Shown here in pieces: positions 57,415 to 64,000 of a stretch of DNA of 64,000 bases. The stretch lies in the NCBI RefSeq assembly GCF_017368815.1, contig NZ_JAFNME010000004.1:1-64000 (forward strand), written 5' to 3'. This DNA comes from Comamonas denitrificans. GTDB taxonomy: Bacteria > Pseudomonadota > Gammaproteobacteria > Burkholderiales > Burkholderiaceae_C. The stretch's first letter is position 1. Each line of letters begins with the position of its first letter. The position numbers and the translations under genes are program-made. Below the pieces are notes generated by a model. The model made no database searches. It saw only the letters and a program-made list of their open reading frames with translations, and was not told the origin of the DNA.

Positions 57415-58584
57415 ATGACCGCATCCTTTTTTCCCCGCGCCTTGCTGCTGCTCATTGTAGGTAGTTTGATTGCCTGCTCCACGCCGCGCAAAGGCGATAT
57501 CCCTATGGCTGACAAAGTGCCCCCGCTGCCCACGGGCATGGTGCCCGATACAGCGCCGCTGCCCCCGCCCATTGCCCGCCCAGGCAGCCGCTGGGTGCCG
57601 GTGCGCTGGGCCGAACTGCCCGGCCTGGCCGAGGACGATGTGCACCAAGCCCTGCAAGCCTGGCAGCACAGCTGCACCGCGCCGCCGGCCGCGCTGGCCC
57701 GTTTGTGCCCAGACATTCGCCGCCTGGGCCTGGCCAATACCGCCCAAATTTGGCACTGGCTGCAAACGCATATGCAGCCCTACCGGGTGGAAGACCACAG
57801 CGGCAACAGCAACGGCATGCTGACGGCGTATTACGAGCCATTTTTTAATGCGCAGCGCCAGCCCGACCCCGTGTTTCGCTACCCCTTGTACGCCGCCCCC
57901 GTGGGGGTGGAGGGCTTTGGCAAGCGCAAGCCCTGGCTGTCGCGCCAGCAAATTGAATCGTCCCCCAGCGTGCAGGCGGCCTTGGCCGGGCATGAGATTG
58001 CTTGGCTGGACGACCCGGTCAAAGTGCTCGTCCTGCACATCCAAGGTTCTGGCCGTTTGAACATGACCGAGCCCGATGGCCGCCAGCGCCAAGTGCGTGC
58101 CGCTTTTGCCGCCACCAACGACCACCCCTACCGCAGCGTAGGCAAATGGCTGTTGGAGCGGGGCCTGGTGCGCGATGCCACGTGGCCAGGCATCACCGCC
58201 TGGACGCAGGCCAACCCCAGCCGCGTGCAAGAGATGCTGTGGAGCAACCCACGCTATGTGTTCTTTCGGGAAGAGGCGCTGGATGAAGTCAGCAGCAACT
58301 TTGGCCCCAAAGGGGCGCAGGGCGTGCCGCTGACCGCCGAACGCTCGATTGCCGTAGACCGGCGCAGCATTCCGTATGGCACGCCCGTGTGGCTCTCCAG
58401 CAGCGGTCCCACACAGGCCTTGAACCGTTTGGTGCTGGCCCAAGACACGGGCAGCGCCATTGTGGGGGCCGTGCGGGCCGATTACTTCATGGGTTCGGGT
58501 GAGATTGCGGGCGACATTGCGGGCCGCACCAAGCAGGATTTGCGCCTGTGGGTGCTGTGGCCCAAGGGGGCCCCGGCCCCCTAG
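57415..58584 (+). CDS. mltA: Membrane-bound lytic murein transglycosylase A
   Basis: A 389-residue outer-membrane lipoprotein cutting glycan strands into 1,6-anhydro products. Seen: the lipobox LIAC (Cys21) in a short signal peptide, the MltA double-psi barrel, with GNSNGMLTAYYEP and FGKRKPWLSRQQIE, the HIQGSGRLNMTEPDG region, and the catalytic Asp in VLAQDTGSAIVGAVRADYF near residue 344. The start is the ATG at 57415. It converges with recX, nine bases apart, without a visible terminator. Confidence 0.94.
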   Translation: MTASFFPRALLLLIVGSLIACSTPRKGDIPMADKVPPLPTGMVPDTAPLPPPIARPGSRWVPVRWAELPGLAEDDVHQALQAWQHSCTAPPAALARLCPDIRRLGLANTAQIWHWLQTHMQPYRVEDHSGNSNGMLTAYYEPFFNAQRQPDPVFRYPLYAAPVGVEGFGKRKPWLSRQQIESSPSVQAALAGHEIAWLDDPVKVLVLHIQGSGRLNMTEPDGRQRQVRAAFAATNDHPYRSVGKWLLERGLVRDATWPGITAWTQANPSRVQEMLWSNPRYVFFREEALDEVSSNFGPKGAQGVPLTAERSIAVDRRSIPYGTPVWLSSSGPTQALNRLVLAQDTGSAIVGAVRADYFMGSGEIAGDIAGRTKQDLRLWVLWPKGAPAP

Positions 58585-58593
58585 CGCCGGCGC

Positions 58594-59154
58594 TTAATCT
58601 TCGGCCGCATCCTCGTGCGGTGCCTGCCCGCGCACCACTTTGCCAATCACCTCCATCGCAAAGCCCCGGCTGGCCAAAAAGCGCATCTGCCGGGCGCGCT
58701 CCTGGGGCGTGCTGGCCACCTCCCCAAATTTGCGTTGCCACACCGCCCAGCAGCGTGGGTGCTCGGTGTCGCGCAAGGTATCGGCGGCTTGGCGCACGAT
58801 GGCTTCATCCAAGCCTTTTTGCCGCAACTCTTGCAGCACCCGCTGGCTGCCCAGCTTGGGGGCGCGGCGGTAAAGCACGGATTGGGCCACGCGCTCAGGC
58901 TGGATAAAGCCTTTGGCTTCGAGCTTGTCCAGCACGGCGGCCAACTCTTCTGCGGTTGGCATGGGTGCGGCCCCATCGGCATGGGCCGGGCGCTGGCTGG
59001 GCGCAGTTTCTGCCGCGCCTTCCTCTGCTGCCGATTGCTCTGCCGCCGGTTGCACAAAGCGCTGCAGCTTGCGCTGCAGCTCCAGGCGCGAATGCTCGCG
59101 CTGGGCGAGCAGGCGCAGCGCCCGGGCCGTCAGGCTCAACGGCGCGGCGGCCAT
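58594..59154 (-). CDS. recX: RecA regulatory protein RecX
   Basis: A 186-residue inhibitor of RecA filament activity. The tandem three-helix repeats can be read from LTARALRLLAQREHSRLELQRKL through RVAQSVLYRRAPKLGSQRVLQEL to the KFGEVASTPQERARQMRFLASRGF segment. An Ala/Glu/Gln-rich insert of about 30 residues (after FVQPAAEQSAAEE) lengthens the protein beyond the usual 150-160. The start overlaps the recA stop by one base (TAATG), so it is coupled to recA. Confidence 0.93.
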   Translation of the reverse strand: MAAAPLSLTARALRLLAQREHSRLELQRKLQRFVQPAAEQSAAEEGAAETAPSQRPAHADGAAPMPTAEELAAVLDKLEAKGFIQPERVAQSVLYRRAPKLGSQRVLQELRQKGLDEAIVRQAADTLRDTEHPRCWAVWQRKFGEVASTPQERARQMRFLASRGFAMEVIGKVVRGQAPHEDAAED

Positions 59155-60281
59155 TACAGGATGACACCGTCCTCATCGACTTCGCCTTTTTTGGCCTTGG
59201 TCGGTTTGGCGGGTTTTTCGGCGGCATCGGCGGCGGCTGGGGCCGCACCAGCGGCCGGGGCCACGCCCAGGTGTGCGCGCACTTTGTTTTCGATTTCGGC
59301 GGCCAGGGCCGGGTTTTCTTTCAAAAATTCGCGGGTGTTGTCGCGGCCTTGGCCAATTTTTTCGCCGTTGTAGGCGTACCAAGCGCCCGATTTATCCAAA
59401 ATTTTCGCCTCCACCCCCATGTCGATGATCTCGCCCATGCGGCTGATGCCCTCGCCAAACAAAATGTCGAACGCGGCGGTTTTGAACGGCGGCGAGACTT
59501 TGTTCTTCACCACTTTGACCTTGGTTTCGTTGCCGATGACGTTGTCGCCCTTTTTGATGCTGCCGGTGCGGCGGATGTCCAGGCGCACCGAGGCGTAAAA
59601 CTTCAGCGCGTTGCCGCCGGTGGTGGTTTCGGGGCTACCAAACATCACGCCAATCTTCATGCGGATTTGGTTGATGAAGATGACGGTGCAATTGGTCTTT
59701 TTGATGGTGGCGGTCAGTTTGCGCAGCGCCTGGCTCATCAAGCGCGCTTGCAGGCCAGGCAGGCTGTCGCCCATCTCGCCCTCGATTTCGGCTTTGGGCA
59801 CCAGGGCCGCGACCGAGTCAATCACAATCAAATCGACCGCGCCCGAGCGCACCAGGCTATCGACAATCTCCAGCGCCTGCTCGCCGGTGTCGGGCTGGCT
59901 AATCAGCACCTCATTCAAGTTCACGCCCAGTTTTTGCGCGTAGCTGGTGTCCAGCGCGTGCTCGGCATCGATGAAGGCGCAGGTGCCCCCGATTTTTTGC
60001 ATCTCGGCAATCACTTGCAAGGTCAGTGTGGTCTTGCCGGACGATTCCGGGCCGTAAATTTCAATCACCCGGCCGCGCGGCAGGCCGCCCACGCCCAGGG
60101 CCACGTCCAGCCCCAGCGAACCGGTGGAGACGACTTGGATGTCTTCCACCACCTCGCCTTCGCCCAGTTTCATGATGGTGCCTTTGCCAAATTGCTTTTC
60201 AATTTGGGCCAGGGCGGCGGCCAGGGCTTTGGCTTTTTCTTCCGAGGGGGCGGCGGCAGGGGTGCGGGCGGTGGCGTTCAT
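59154..60281 (-). CDS. recA: Recombinase RecA
   Basis: A 375-residue strand-exchange protein and SOS coprotease. Seen: Walker A GPESSGKT (77-84), [29 protein letters not shown]-type segment, [20 protein letters not shown], loop 2 in [26 protein letters not shown], and an Ala/Lys-rich acidic C-terminal tail. The start is the ATG at 60281, preceded by AAACAGGAG. A CTG-N10-CAG sequence at 60311-60326 is the likely LexA site. It is divergent from a MarR-type gene. Confidence 0.97.
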   Translation of the reverse strand: MNATARTPAAAPSEEKAKALAAALAQIEKQFGKGTIMKLGEGEVVEDIQVVSTGSLGLDVALGVGGLPRGRVIEIYGPESSGKTTLTLQVIAEMQKIGGTCAFIDAEHALDTSYAQKLGVNLNEVLISQPDTGEQALEIVDSLVRSGAVDLIVIDSVAALVPKAEIEGEMGDSLPGLQARLMSQALRKLTATIKKTNCTVIFINQIRMKIGVMFGSPETTTGGNALKFYASVRLDIRRTGSIKKGDNVIGNETKVKVVKNKVSPPFKTAAFDILFGEGISRMGEIIDMGVEAKILDKSGAWYAYNGEKIGQGRDNTREFLKENPALAAEIENKVRAHLGVAPAAGAAPAAADAAEKPAKPTKAKKGEVDEDGVIL

Positions 60282-60310
60282 GGTGAAACTCCTGTTTAAA
60301 AATACAGTGA

Positions 60311-60326
60311 CTGGACGAATGAACAG
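60311..60326. promoter_or_regulatory. Likely LexA (SOS) box of recA
   Basis: CTGGACGAATGAACAG, that is CTG-N10-CAG, lies about 30 bases upstream of the recA start. The form fits the beta/gammaproteobacterial LexA consensus in its conserved triplets, with weaker matches in the central bases. Confidence 0.6.
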
Positions 60327-60356
60327 TAATGTAAAACAACAGATGGCTATAATTTA

Positions 60357-60387
60357 GTCAGTTTGTTTGATTTTTAGGAAAACTGAC
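60357..60387. promoter_or_regulatory. Inverted repeat before the MarR-type gene
   Basis: GTCAGTTT (60357-60364) and AAACTGAC (60380-60387) are perfect inverted octamers, 15 bp apart, ending one base before the ATG at 60389. A TATAAT -10 box lies just upstream at 60348-60353. The site could be an autoregulatory operator or, in RNA, a hairpin over the ribosome binding site (AGGA, 60376-60379). Confidence 0.55.
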
Positions 60388-60388
60388 C

Positions 60389-60883
60389 ATGCTGCAAAAT
60401 AACCCGCACGCAGATGCTTGGCGCCAAACCCATTTGGGCCAGTTGTTGGGCCATGCCCTGCGCCAGTTTGACCAGCGCGTGCGCACGCTGATGGTGCAGG
60501 ATGCGGCGGTGCCGCTGGCGCTATCGAACTTGGCCGAGCGCGACAAGGTCAGCGCCGCCCACCTGCACATCACCCGGCATTTAAGCCCGCAGGGCGACCG
60601 CTTGACCGATTTGGCCGACCGCGCGGGCATGAGCAAGCAGGCCATGGCCGATTTGATTGACCAGTGCGAGGCCTGGGGCCTGGTCGAGCGCCGCCCCGAC
60701 CCGCTGGACCGCCGCGCCAAGCGGGTGTGCTACACCGCCAGCGGCCTGCAGTGGTACCAGGGCTTTGCCCGCGCCACGGCCCAGGCCGAGGCCGAATTTA
60801 CCGCCGCCGTGGGCGAGGAAGTGGCCACCGTGGTGCGCATTGCCCTGGAGATGTACGGGGCCGATGCGGGGCGGCTGGCCTAA
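60389..60883 (+). CDS. MarR-family transcriptional regulator
   Basis: A 164-residue winged-helix regulator. The DNA-binding core reads LTDLADRAGMSKQAMADLIDQCEAWGLVERRPDPLDRRAKRVCYT, with the family's D-x-R-D/R wing motif as DPLDRRAKRV. The flanking helices should form the dimer interface. The ligand is not predictable. The start is the ATG at 60389. It is divergent from recA, and its TAA stop is in a copy of the 24-bp repeat. Position next to recA has no clear functional meaning. Confidence 0.9.
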   Translation: MLQNNPHADAWRQTHLGQLLGHALRQFDQRVRTLMVQDAAVPLALSNLAERDKVSAAHLHITRHLSPQGDRLTDLADRAGMSKQAMADLIDQCEAWGLVERRPDPLDRRAKRVCYTASGLQWYQGFARATAQAEAEFTAAVGEEVATVVRIALEMYGADAGRLA

Positions 60884-60903
60884 GAACGTGAACACGTTCT
60901 AAG
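60880..60903. repeat. 24-bp palindromic repeat, symmetric form, at the MarR-gene stop
   Basis: CTAAG-AACGTGAACACGTT-CTAAG. TAA at 60881-60883 is the stop codon of the MarR-type gene. Direct CTAAG pentamers flank the core, as in the 168-bp element at 36644. Confidence 0.88.
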
Positions 60904-60928
60904 CGCAGGGGCAGGATGGGTTGTATGC

Positions 60929-61018
60929 ATAGCTGTTTGCGCTGATTTTTATTGTCTTTCAAAGCGTTTTGTCTTTGAAATTGTTTATTTACCAGCGCAA
61001 GCAGCTCTTTTTATTTAA
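60929..61018. repeat. AT-rich inverted-repeat element (copy 7)
   Basis: TAGCTGTTTGCGCTGATTTTT at the left mirrors CCAGCGCAAGCAGCTC at the right, with an AT-rich core holding CTTTCAAAG / CTTTGAAA. Its right edge overlaps the metW stop TAA (minus strand, 61017-61015). The sequence TAAATAAAAAG at that edge is nearly the same as at 9447. Confidence 0.85.
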
Positions 61019-61599
61019 GCGTGTTCAAAGTGGAACACCGCCCGGCTGGCGCACAGGTTGGGCAGGCGGCGCACGATCTGGCCGTTGTCCAGACCAAAGG
61101 CATCCAGGATGCGCAGGCGGTTTTTCGTGGCCAGCACCTCAAAGTCTTTGAACGTGCCGACGCGGATGTTGGGCGTGTCGTACCACTGGTAGGGCAGGTG
61201 GCGCGTGACCGGCATGCGCCCGCGCAGCACCGAGAGGCGGTTGGGCCAGTGGGCAAAGTTGGGGAAGGCGACGATGCCGCTGCGCCCGATGCGGGCGGTT
61301 TCCTGCAGCATGGTTTCGGCGTTGCGCAGGTGCTGCAGGGTGTCGATCTGCAGCACCACGTCAAAGCTGTTGTCCTCGAACATGGCCAGGCCGTCTTCCA
61401 GGTTGAGCTGCAGCACGTTCACGCCCCGGCGCACGCAGGCCAGCACGTTGGCATCGTCCAGCTCCACACCGTAGCCGGTGCAGCCACGCTGGCGTTGCAG
61501 AAAATCGAGCATGGCCCCTTCGCCGCAGCCCAGGTCCAGCACCCGCGCTCCGGCGGGAATCAGGGCCGCAATGGCCTGCATGGTGGCGGTATCGCTCAT
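61015..61599 (-). CDS. metW: Methionine biosynthesis protein MetW
   Basis: A 194-residue class I SAM-dependent methyltransferase-like protein, required with MetX for homoserine acylation in several proteobacteria. Seen: the SAM motif [15 protein letters not shown] (about residues 20-34), [29 protein letters not shown], and the conserved [38 protein letters not shown] run that marks MetW. It overlaps metX by four bases (ATGA). The product is expected to support MetX activity; methyl transfer is not established. Confidence 0.95.
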   Translation of the reverse strand: MSDTATMQAIAALIPAGARVLDLGCGEGAMLDFLQRQRGCTGYGVELDDANVLACVRRGVNVLQLNLEDGLAMFEDNSFDVVLQIDTLQHLRNAETMLQETARIGRSGIVAFPNFAHWPNRLSVLRGRMPVTRHLPYQWYDTPNIRVGTFKDFEVLATKNRLRILDAFGLDNGQIVRRLPNLCASRAVFHFEHA

Positions 61600-62735
61600 A
61601 CGCCCTCCTTGGTCAATTCGGTGGCAATGTTCTCAAAATAGGAGCGCATCACGCCCATGTAGCGTGGGTCGTCCAGCAAAAAGGCATCGTGGCCGTGCGG
61701 CGCGTCGATCTCGGCATAGCTGACCTGGCGGCCGTTGTCGAGCAGGGCTTTGACGATCTCGCGCGAGCGCTCGGGCGCAAAACGCCAGTCCGTAGAAAAA
61801 CTGATCAGCAAAAACTTGGCCTGGGCGCGGGCGTAGGCCTGGGCCAATTGGCCGCCAAAGCTGCGGGCAGGATCAAAATAATCGAGCGCCCGGGTAATGA
61901 GCAGATAGGTGTTGGCATCGAAATACGTGCTGAACTTGTCGCCCTGGTGGCGCAGATAGCTCTCAATTTGGAACTCAATGTCTTGCGTGCTGTATTTCAA
62001 ATCCAGCCCCTCGCGCAGCTGGCGGCCAAATTTTTGGTTCATCACATCGTTGCTCAGGTAGGTGATGTGGCCAATCATGCGGGCAATGCGCAGCCCCCGC
62101 GCCGGCACCACGCCATGCTGGTAGAAGTGGCCGCCGTGAAAATCCGGGTCGGTGACGATGGCCCGGCGCGCCACCTCGTTGAAGGCGATGTTCTCGGCCG
62201 TCAGATTGGGCGCACTGGCCACCACCACGGCGTGGCGCATGCGCTCGGGGTACTGCAGCGTCCACGACTGCGCCTGCATGCCGCCCAGGCTGCCGCCCAG
62301 CACCGCGGCCAGTTGCCCGATGCCCAGGCGGTCAAGCAGCCGGGCCTGGGCATTGACCCAGTCTTCTACCGTTACCACCGGAAAATCGGCACCGTACACC
62401 GTGCCGGTGTCGGGGTTGATGTCTTTGGGCCCGGTGGAGCCAAAGCACGAGCCCAGGTTGTTCACACCAATAACGAAAAATTTGTTCGTATCCACGCTCT
62501 TGCCCGGGCCGATCATGTTGTCCCACCAGCCCTCGCTTTTCTCCTCATTGGGGTACACCCCGGCAACGTGGTGCGAGGCGTTCAGGGCGTGGCAGACCAG
62601 CACGGCATTGGATTTGTCCGCGTTGAGCTGGCCGTAGGTTTCGTACACCAACTGGTAATCCCGAATGCTGGCCCCGCTTTGCAGCGGCAGCACCTCGGGG
62701 AAGTGCATGGTTTGGGGGGTGGCGATCAAAGACAT
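61596..62735 (-). CDS. metX: Homoserine O-acyltransferase MetX (probably succinyltransferase)
   Basis: A 379-residue alpha/beta hydrolase acylating homoserine for methionine synthesis. Seen: [54 protein letters not shown], the nucleophile in [13 protein letters not shown] and the catalytic His in [12 protein letters not shown]. MetX enzymes encoded with MetW in betaproteobacteria are often succinyl- rather than acetyltransferases; the substrate is inferred, not seen. The start is the ATG at 62735, right after the terminator T-run; ATG at 62750 is an in-frame alternative inside the hairpin. The leader has a SAM-II riboswitch. Confidence 0.93.
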   Translation of the reverse strand: MSLIATPQTMHFPEVLPLQSGASIRDYQLVYETYGQLNADKSNAVLVCHALNASHHVAGVYPNEEKSEGWWDNMIGPGKSVDTNKFFVIGVNNLGSCFGSTGPKDINPDTGTVYGADFPVVTVEDWVNAQARLLDRLGIGQLAAVLGGSLGGMQAQSWTLQYPERMRHAVVVASAPNLTAENIAFNEVARRAIVTDPDFHGGHFYQHGVVPARGLRIARMIGHITYLSNDVMNQKFGRQLREGLDLKYSTQDIEFQIESYLRHQGDKFSTYFDANTYLLITRALDYFDPARSFGGQLAQAYARAQAKFLLISFSTDWRFAPERSREIVKALLDNGRQVSYAEIDAPHGHDAFLLDDPRYMGVMRSYFENIATELTKEGV

Positions 62736-62769
62736 AAAAAAACCCGGCATCGCTAAAAACGAGGCCGGG
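62736..62769 (-). terminator. Intrinsic terminator in the metX leader
   Basis: On the minus strand CCCGGC (62769-62764) pairs with GCCGGG (62748-62743), with inner TCG/CGA pairs, then seven T residues end directly at the metX ATG (62735). It lies downstream of the SAM-II riboswitch and so can be its expression platform. Confidence 0.85.
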
Positions 62770-62796
62770 GCGAAGGAAAAGAAAACATCGCGTCGG

Positions 62797-62852
62797 ACGG
62801 GTCTTTAGCGGAATTTATAAAGCGCCCGCAAGCTGGTGCAAATCGGCGCGAC
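62797..62852 (-). promoter_or_regulatory. SAM-II riboswitch before metX-metW
   Basis: On the minus strand the conserved SAM-II blocks appear in order: CGCGCCGATTT, CTTGCGGGCGC, TATAAAT and GCTAAAG, with the P1 pairing GCGC/GCGC and the room for the pseudoknot. It is a H-type SAM-binding aptamer, best known from alphaproteobacteria and upstream of methionine genes such as metX. Binding of S-adenosylmethionine should lower metX-metW expression. The 27 bases after it lead to the terminator. Confidence 0.9.
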
Positions 62853-62877
62853 TAGCTAGTAAAAACTAGGCGGGCCA

Positions 62878-63450
62878 TCATACTCCAAGCACCGGCGCCA
62901 GCAAGGCCAGCGCCCCTAACACGGCAAAAATCGCGGCCGAGATGCCATGCACCAGCCGCAGCGGCACCCGGCGCACCAGCTTGTGGCCCAGCCACACCAC
63001 CGGCGCATTGGCCAGCAGCATGCCCAGCGTGGTGCCGATGACGACCCACACAAAGGCTTGGTACTGCGCAGCCAGCATGACGGTGGCCACCTGGGTTTTA
63101 TCGCCCATCTCGGCCAGGAAAAACGCCACCGTGGTGGTCAGCAGCACGCCCCAGCCGGGGTGCTCTTTGATGCCCGCATCGTCCAGTTTGTCGGGCACCA
63201 GCATCCATAGCGCCATGGCGATGAACGACAGGCCCAGCACCCAGCGCAGCATGTCTGGCCCCAGCCATTGCGTTATCCATACGCCCACGGCCCCGGCCAG
63301 GGCGTGGTTGGCCACGGTGGCGATCAAAATCCCCGCCACGATGGGCCACGGTTTTTGAAAGCGCGCGGCCAGCACCAGCGCCAGCAGCTGGGTTTTATCG
63401 CCCATCTCGGCCAGCGCCACAATCATTGTTGAAATAAGCAAAGCATCCAT
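62878..63450 (-). CDS. TMEM165/GDT1 family cation (Mn2+/Ca2+) transporter
   Basis: A 190-residue membrane protein with six helices and the family's two inverted motifs ExGDKT: ALAEMGDKTQLLALVLAARF near residue 13 and FLAEMGDKTQVATVMLAAQY near 113. Members of this UPF0016 family export Mn2+ in bacteria such as Vibrio (MneA) and move Ca2+/Mn2+ in eukaryotes. The start is the ATG at 63450; ATG at 63465 would add five residues. The stop lies 25 bases before the SAM-II aptamer. No yybP-ykoY type leader could be made out. Confidence 0.9.
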   Translation of the reverse strand: MDALLISTMIVALAEMGDKTQLLALVLAARFQKPWPIVAGILIATVANHALAGAVGVWITQWLGPDMLRWVLGLSFIAMALWMLVPDKLDDAGIKEHPGWGVLLTTTVAFFLAEMGDKTQVATVMLAAQYQAFVWVVIGTTLGMLLANAPVVWLGHKLVRRVPLRLVHGISAAIFAVLGALALLAPVLGV

Positions 63451-63702
63451 AAGGGCGCGCATTGTGCTTGCAGAAGCTGCAGCCTTGCTGGAAAGCACCC
63501 CAGACGCGCAAAAACACCTCCTAAAAAGCCTGCCTATCACCCAACGCCGCCGCCGGGCTAAACACAGGTGTTGTATAGAGCACGAATTACCCGAAAAAAC
63601 CTGCAGCAGCCTTGTGGATATCCTCGATAATGGCCGCGCTCTCGGCGTGCACGGGCACAAGAGCGAGTGCGTTTGCGTCTCTTGTCTTAGTGTGATTCTG
63701 GT

Positions 63703-63743
63703 CAGGACTCCATCGCGTTTCTTTTTTTCTTTCAGGAGTCCTG
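63703..63743 (+). promoter_or_regulatory. Stem burying the ribosome binding site of the RRM gene
   Basis: CAGGACTCC (63703-63711) and GGAGTCCTG (63735-63743) are perfectly complementary over nine bases with a 23-nt pyrimidine-rich loop. The right arm contains the GGAG of the ribosome binding site, seven bases before the ATG. The 295-bp spacer before it (63451-63745) shows no other feature I can support. Confidence 0.65.
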
Positions 63744-63745
63744 TC

Positions 63746-64000
63746 ATGGGCAACAAACTTTACGTAGGCAACCTGCCCTACTCTTTCCGCGATCAAGATC
63801 TGGAACAGACCTTCAGCGCATTCGGTGCGGTGCAAAGCGCCAAAGTCATGATGGAGCGCGACACCGGCCGCTCCAAAGGTTTTGGCTTTGTGGAAATGGG
63901 CAGCGAAGCTGAAGCCCAAGCCGCCATCGAAGGCACCCACGGCCAAAACATGGGTGGCCGCGATCTGGTGGTGAACATCGCTCGCCCGATGGAGCCCCGT
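63746..64000 (+). CDS. RNA-binding protein with an RRM domain, cut by the window end
   Basis: The first 85 residues are visible and the frame is open at the right edge. They form one RNA recognition motif: RNP2 LYVGNLPY (residues 5-12) and RNP1 KGFGFVEM (about 45-52), with the usual spacing. Bacterial single-RRM proteins of this type are often cold-inducible and followed by a short glycine-rich tail; the tail would lie outside this window. The start ATG at 63746 follows AGGAG at 63734-63738. The ribosome binding site is inside a stable hairpin. Confidence 0.93.
   Translation, partial: MGNKLYVGNLPYSFRDQDLEQTFSAFGAVQSAKVMMERDTGRSKGFGFVEMGSEAEAQAAIEGTHGQNMGGRDLVVNIARPMEPR

Noticed and set aside
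63451-63600. yybP-ykoY manganese riboswitch before the GDT1-family gene
   Set aside because: The expected conserved core could not be found in the leader, although such leaders often accompany manganese exporters.

Overview
This 64 kb window is GC-rich chromosomal DNA of a betaproteobacterium, most probably a member of the Comamonadaceae (order Burkholderiales). The evidence is the gene neighbourhoods (tsaB-rimI, purE-purK-Sua5, trpE-chorismate mutase-trpG, recG-oxyR, recA-recX, metX-metW, ptsN-hprK), the protein sequences, and small AT-rich repeats standing at gene ends. The genus cannot be fixed from sequence alone. I saw no prophage, CRISPR array, rRNA or tRNA gene and no intact transposase. 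The content is mostly core metabolism and information processing.

Layout. 0-3 kb: a cut glycosylase gene, rimI and tsaB, divergent from dacB (PBP4). 3-4.2 kb: a periplasmic binding protein gene framed by inverted copies of a short palindrome. 4.2-7 kb: Sua5/TsaC-purK-purE. 7-9.4 kb: an ABC transporter pair. 9.4-13.4 kb: a degenerate HD-GYP-like protein overlapping glnE. 13.4-18.3 kb: a giant YhdP/AsmA-like protein and a nitrilase-family amidase. 18.4-20.6 kb: sucCD. 20.8-24.5 kb: argC, hprK-ptsN and purC. 24.6-31.6 kb: leuS-lptE-holA, an MscS-type channel and threonine deaminase. 31.8-36.7 kb: nitronate monooxygenase, ferredoxin-NADP reductase, an AmpG-like transporter, a small secreted protein and gph. 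36.8-40.9 kb: a chemoreceptor, a fused speD-speE gene and a chalcone-isomerase-like protein. 41-46 kb: the trp genes trpE-(aroQ)-trpG, trpD and trpC, with a possible leader peptide. 46-53.4 kb: c-di-GMP genes (PAS-GGDEF, hemerythrin-GGDEF, HD-GYP) around ung and queA. 53.4-64 kb: recG-oxyR, an OmpA lipoprotein, mltA, recX-recA, a MarR-type regulator, metW-metX behind a SAM-II riboswitch, a GDT1-family cation exporter and an RRM protein cut by the window end.

The least explained material is non-coding. (1) A 24-bp near-palindrome, consensus CTRAG-AACGTG-TTCACGAT-CTRAG, occurs seven times at its ends or as solo copies plus once as both ends of a 168-bp hairpin element. In most cases it supplies the stop codon of the adjacent gene. 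(2) An unrelated AT-rich inverted-repeat family of about 80-90 bp occurs about nine times and also abuts stop codons. (3) Several 5' leaders carry likely control structures: the SAM-II riboswitch with an intrinsic terminator whose T-run touches the metX start codon, a 9-bp stem burying the ribosome binding site of the RRM gene, a perfect 16-bp palindrome before the chalcone-isomerase-like gene, inverted repeats before the MarR gene, and a Trp-containing leader ORF before trpE.
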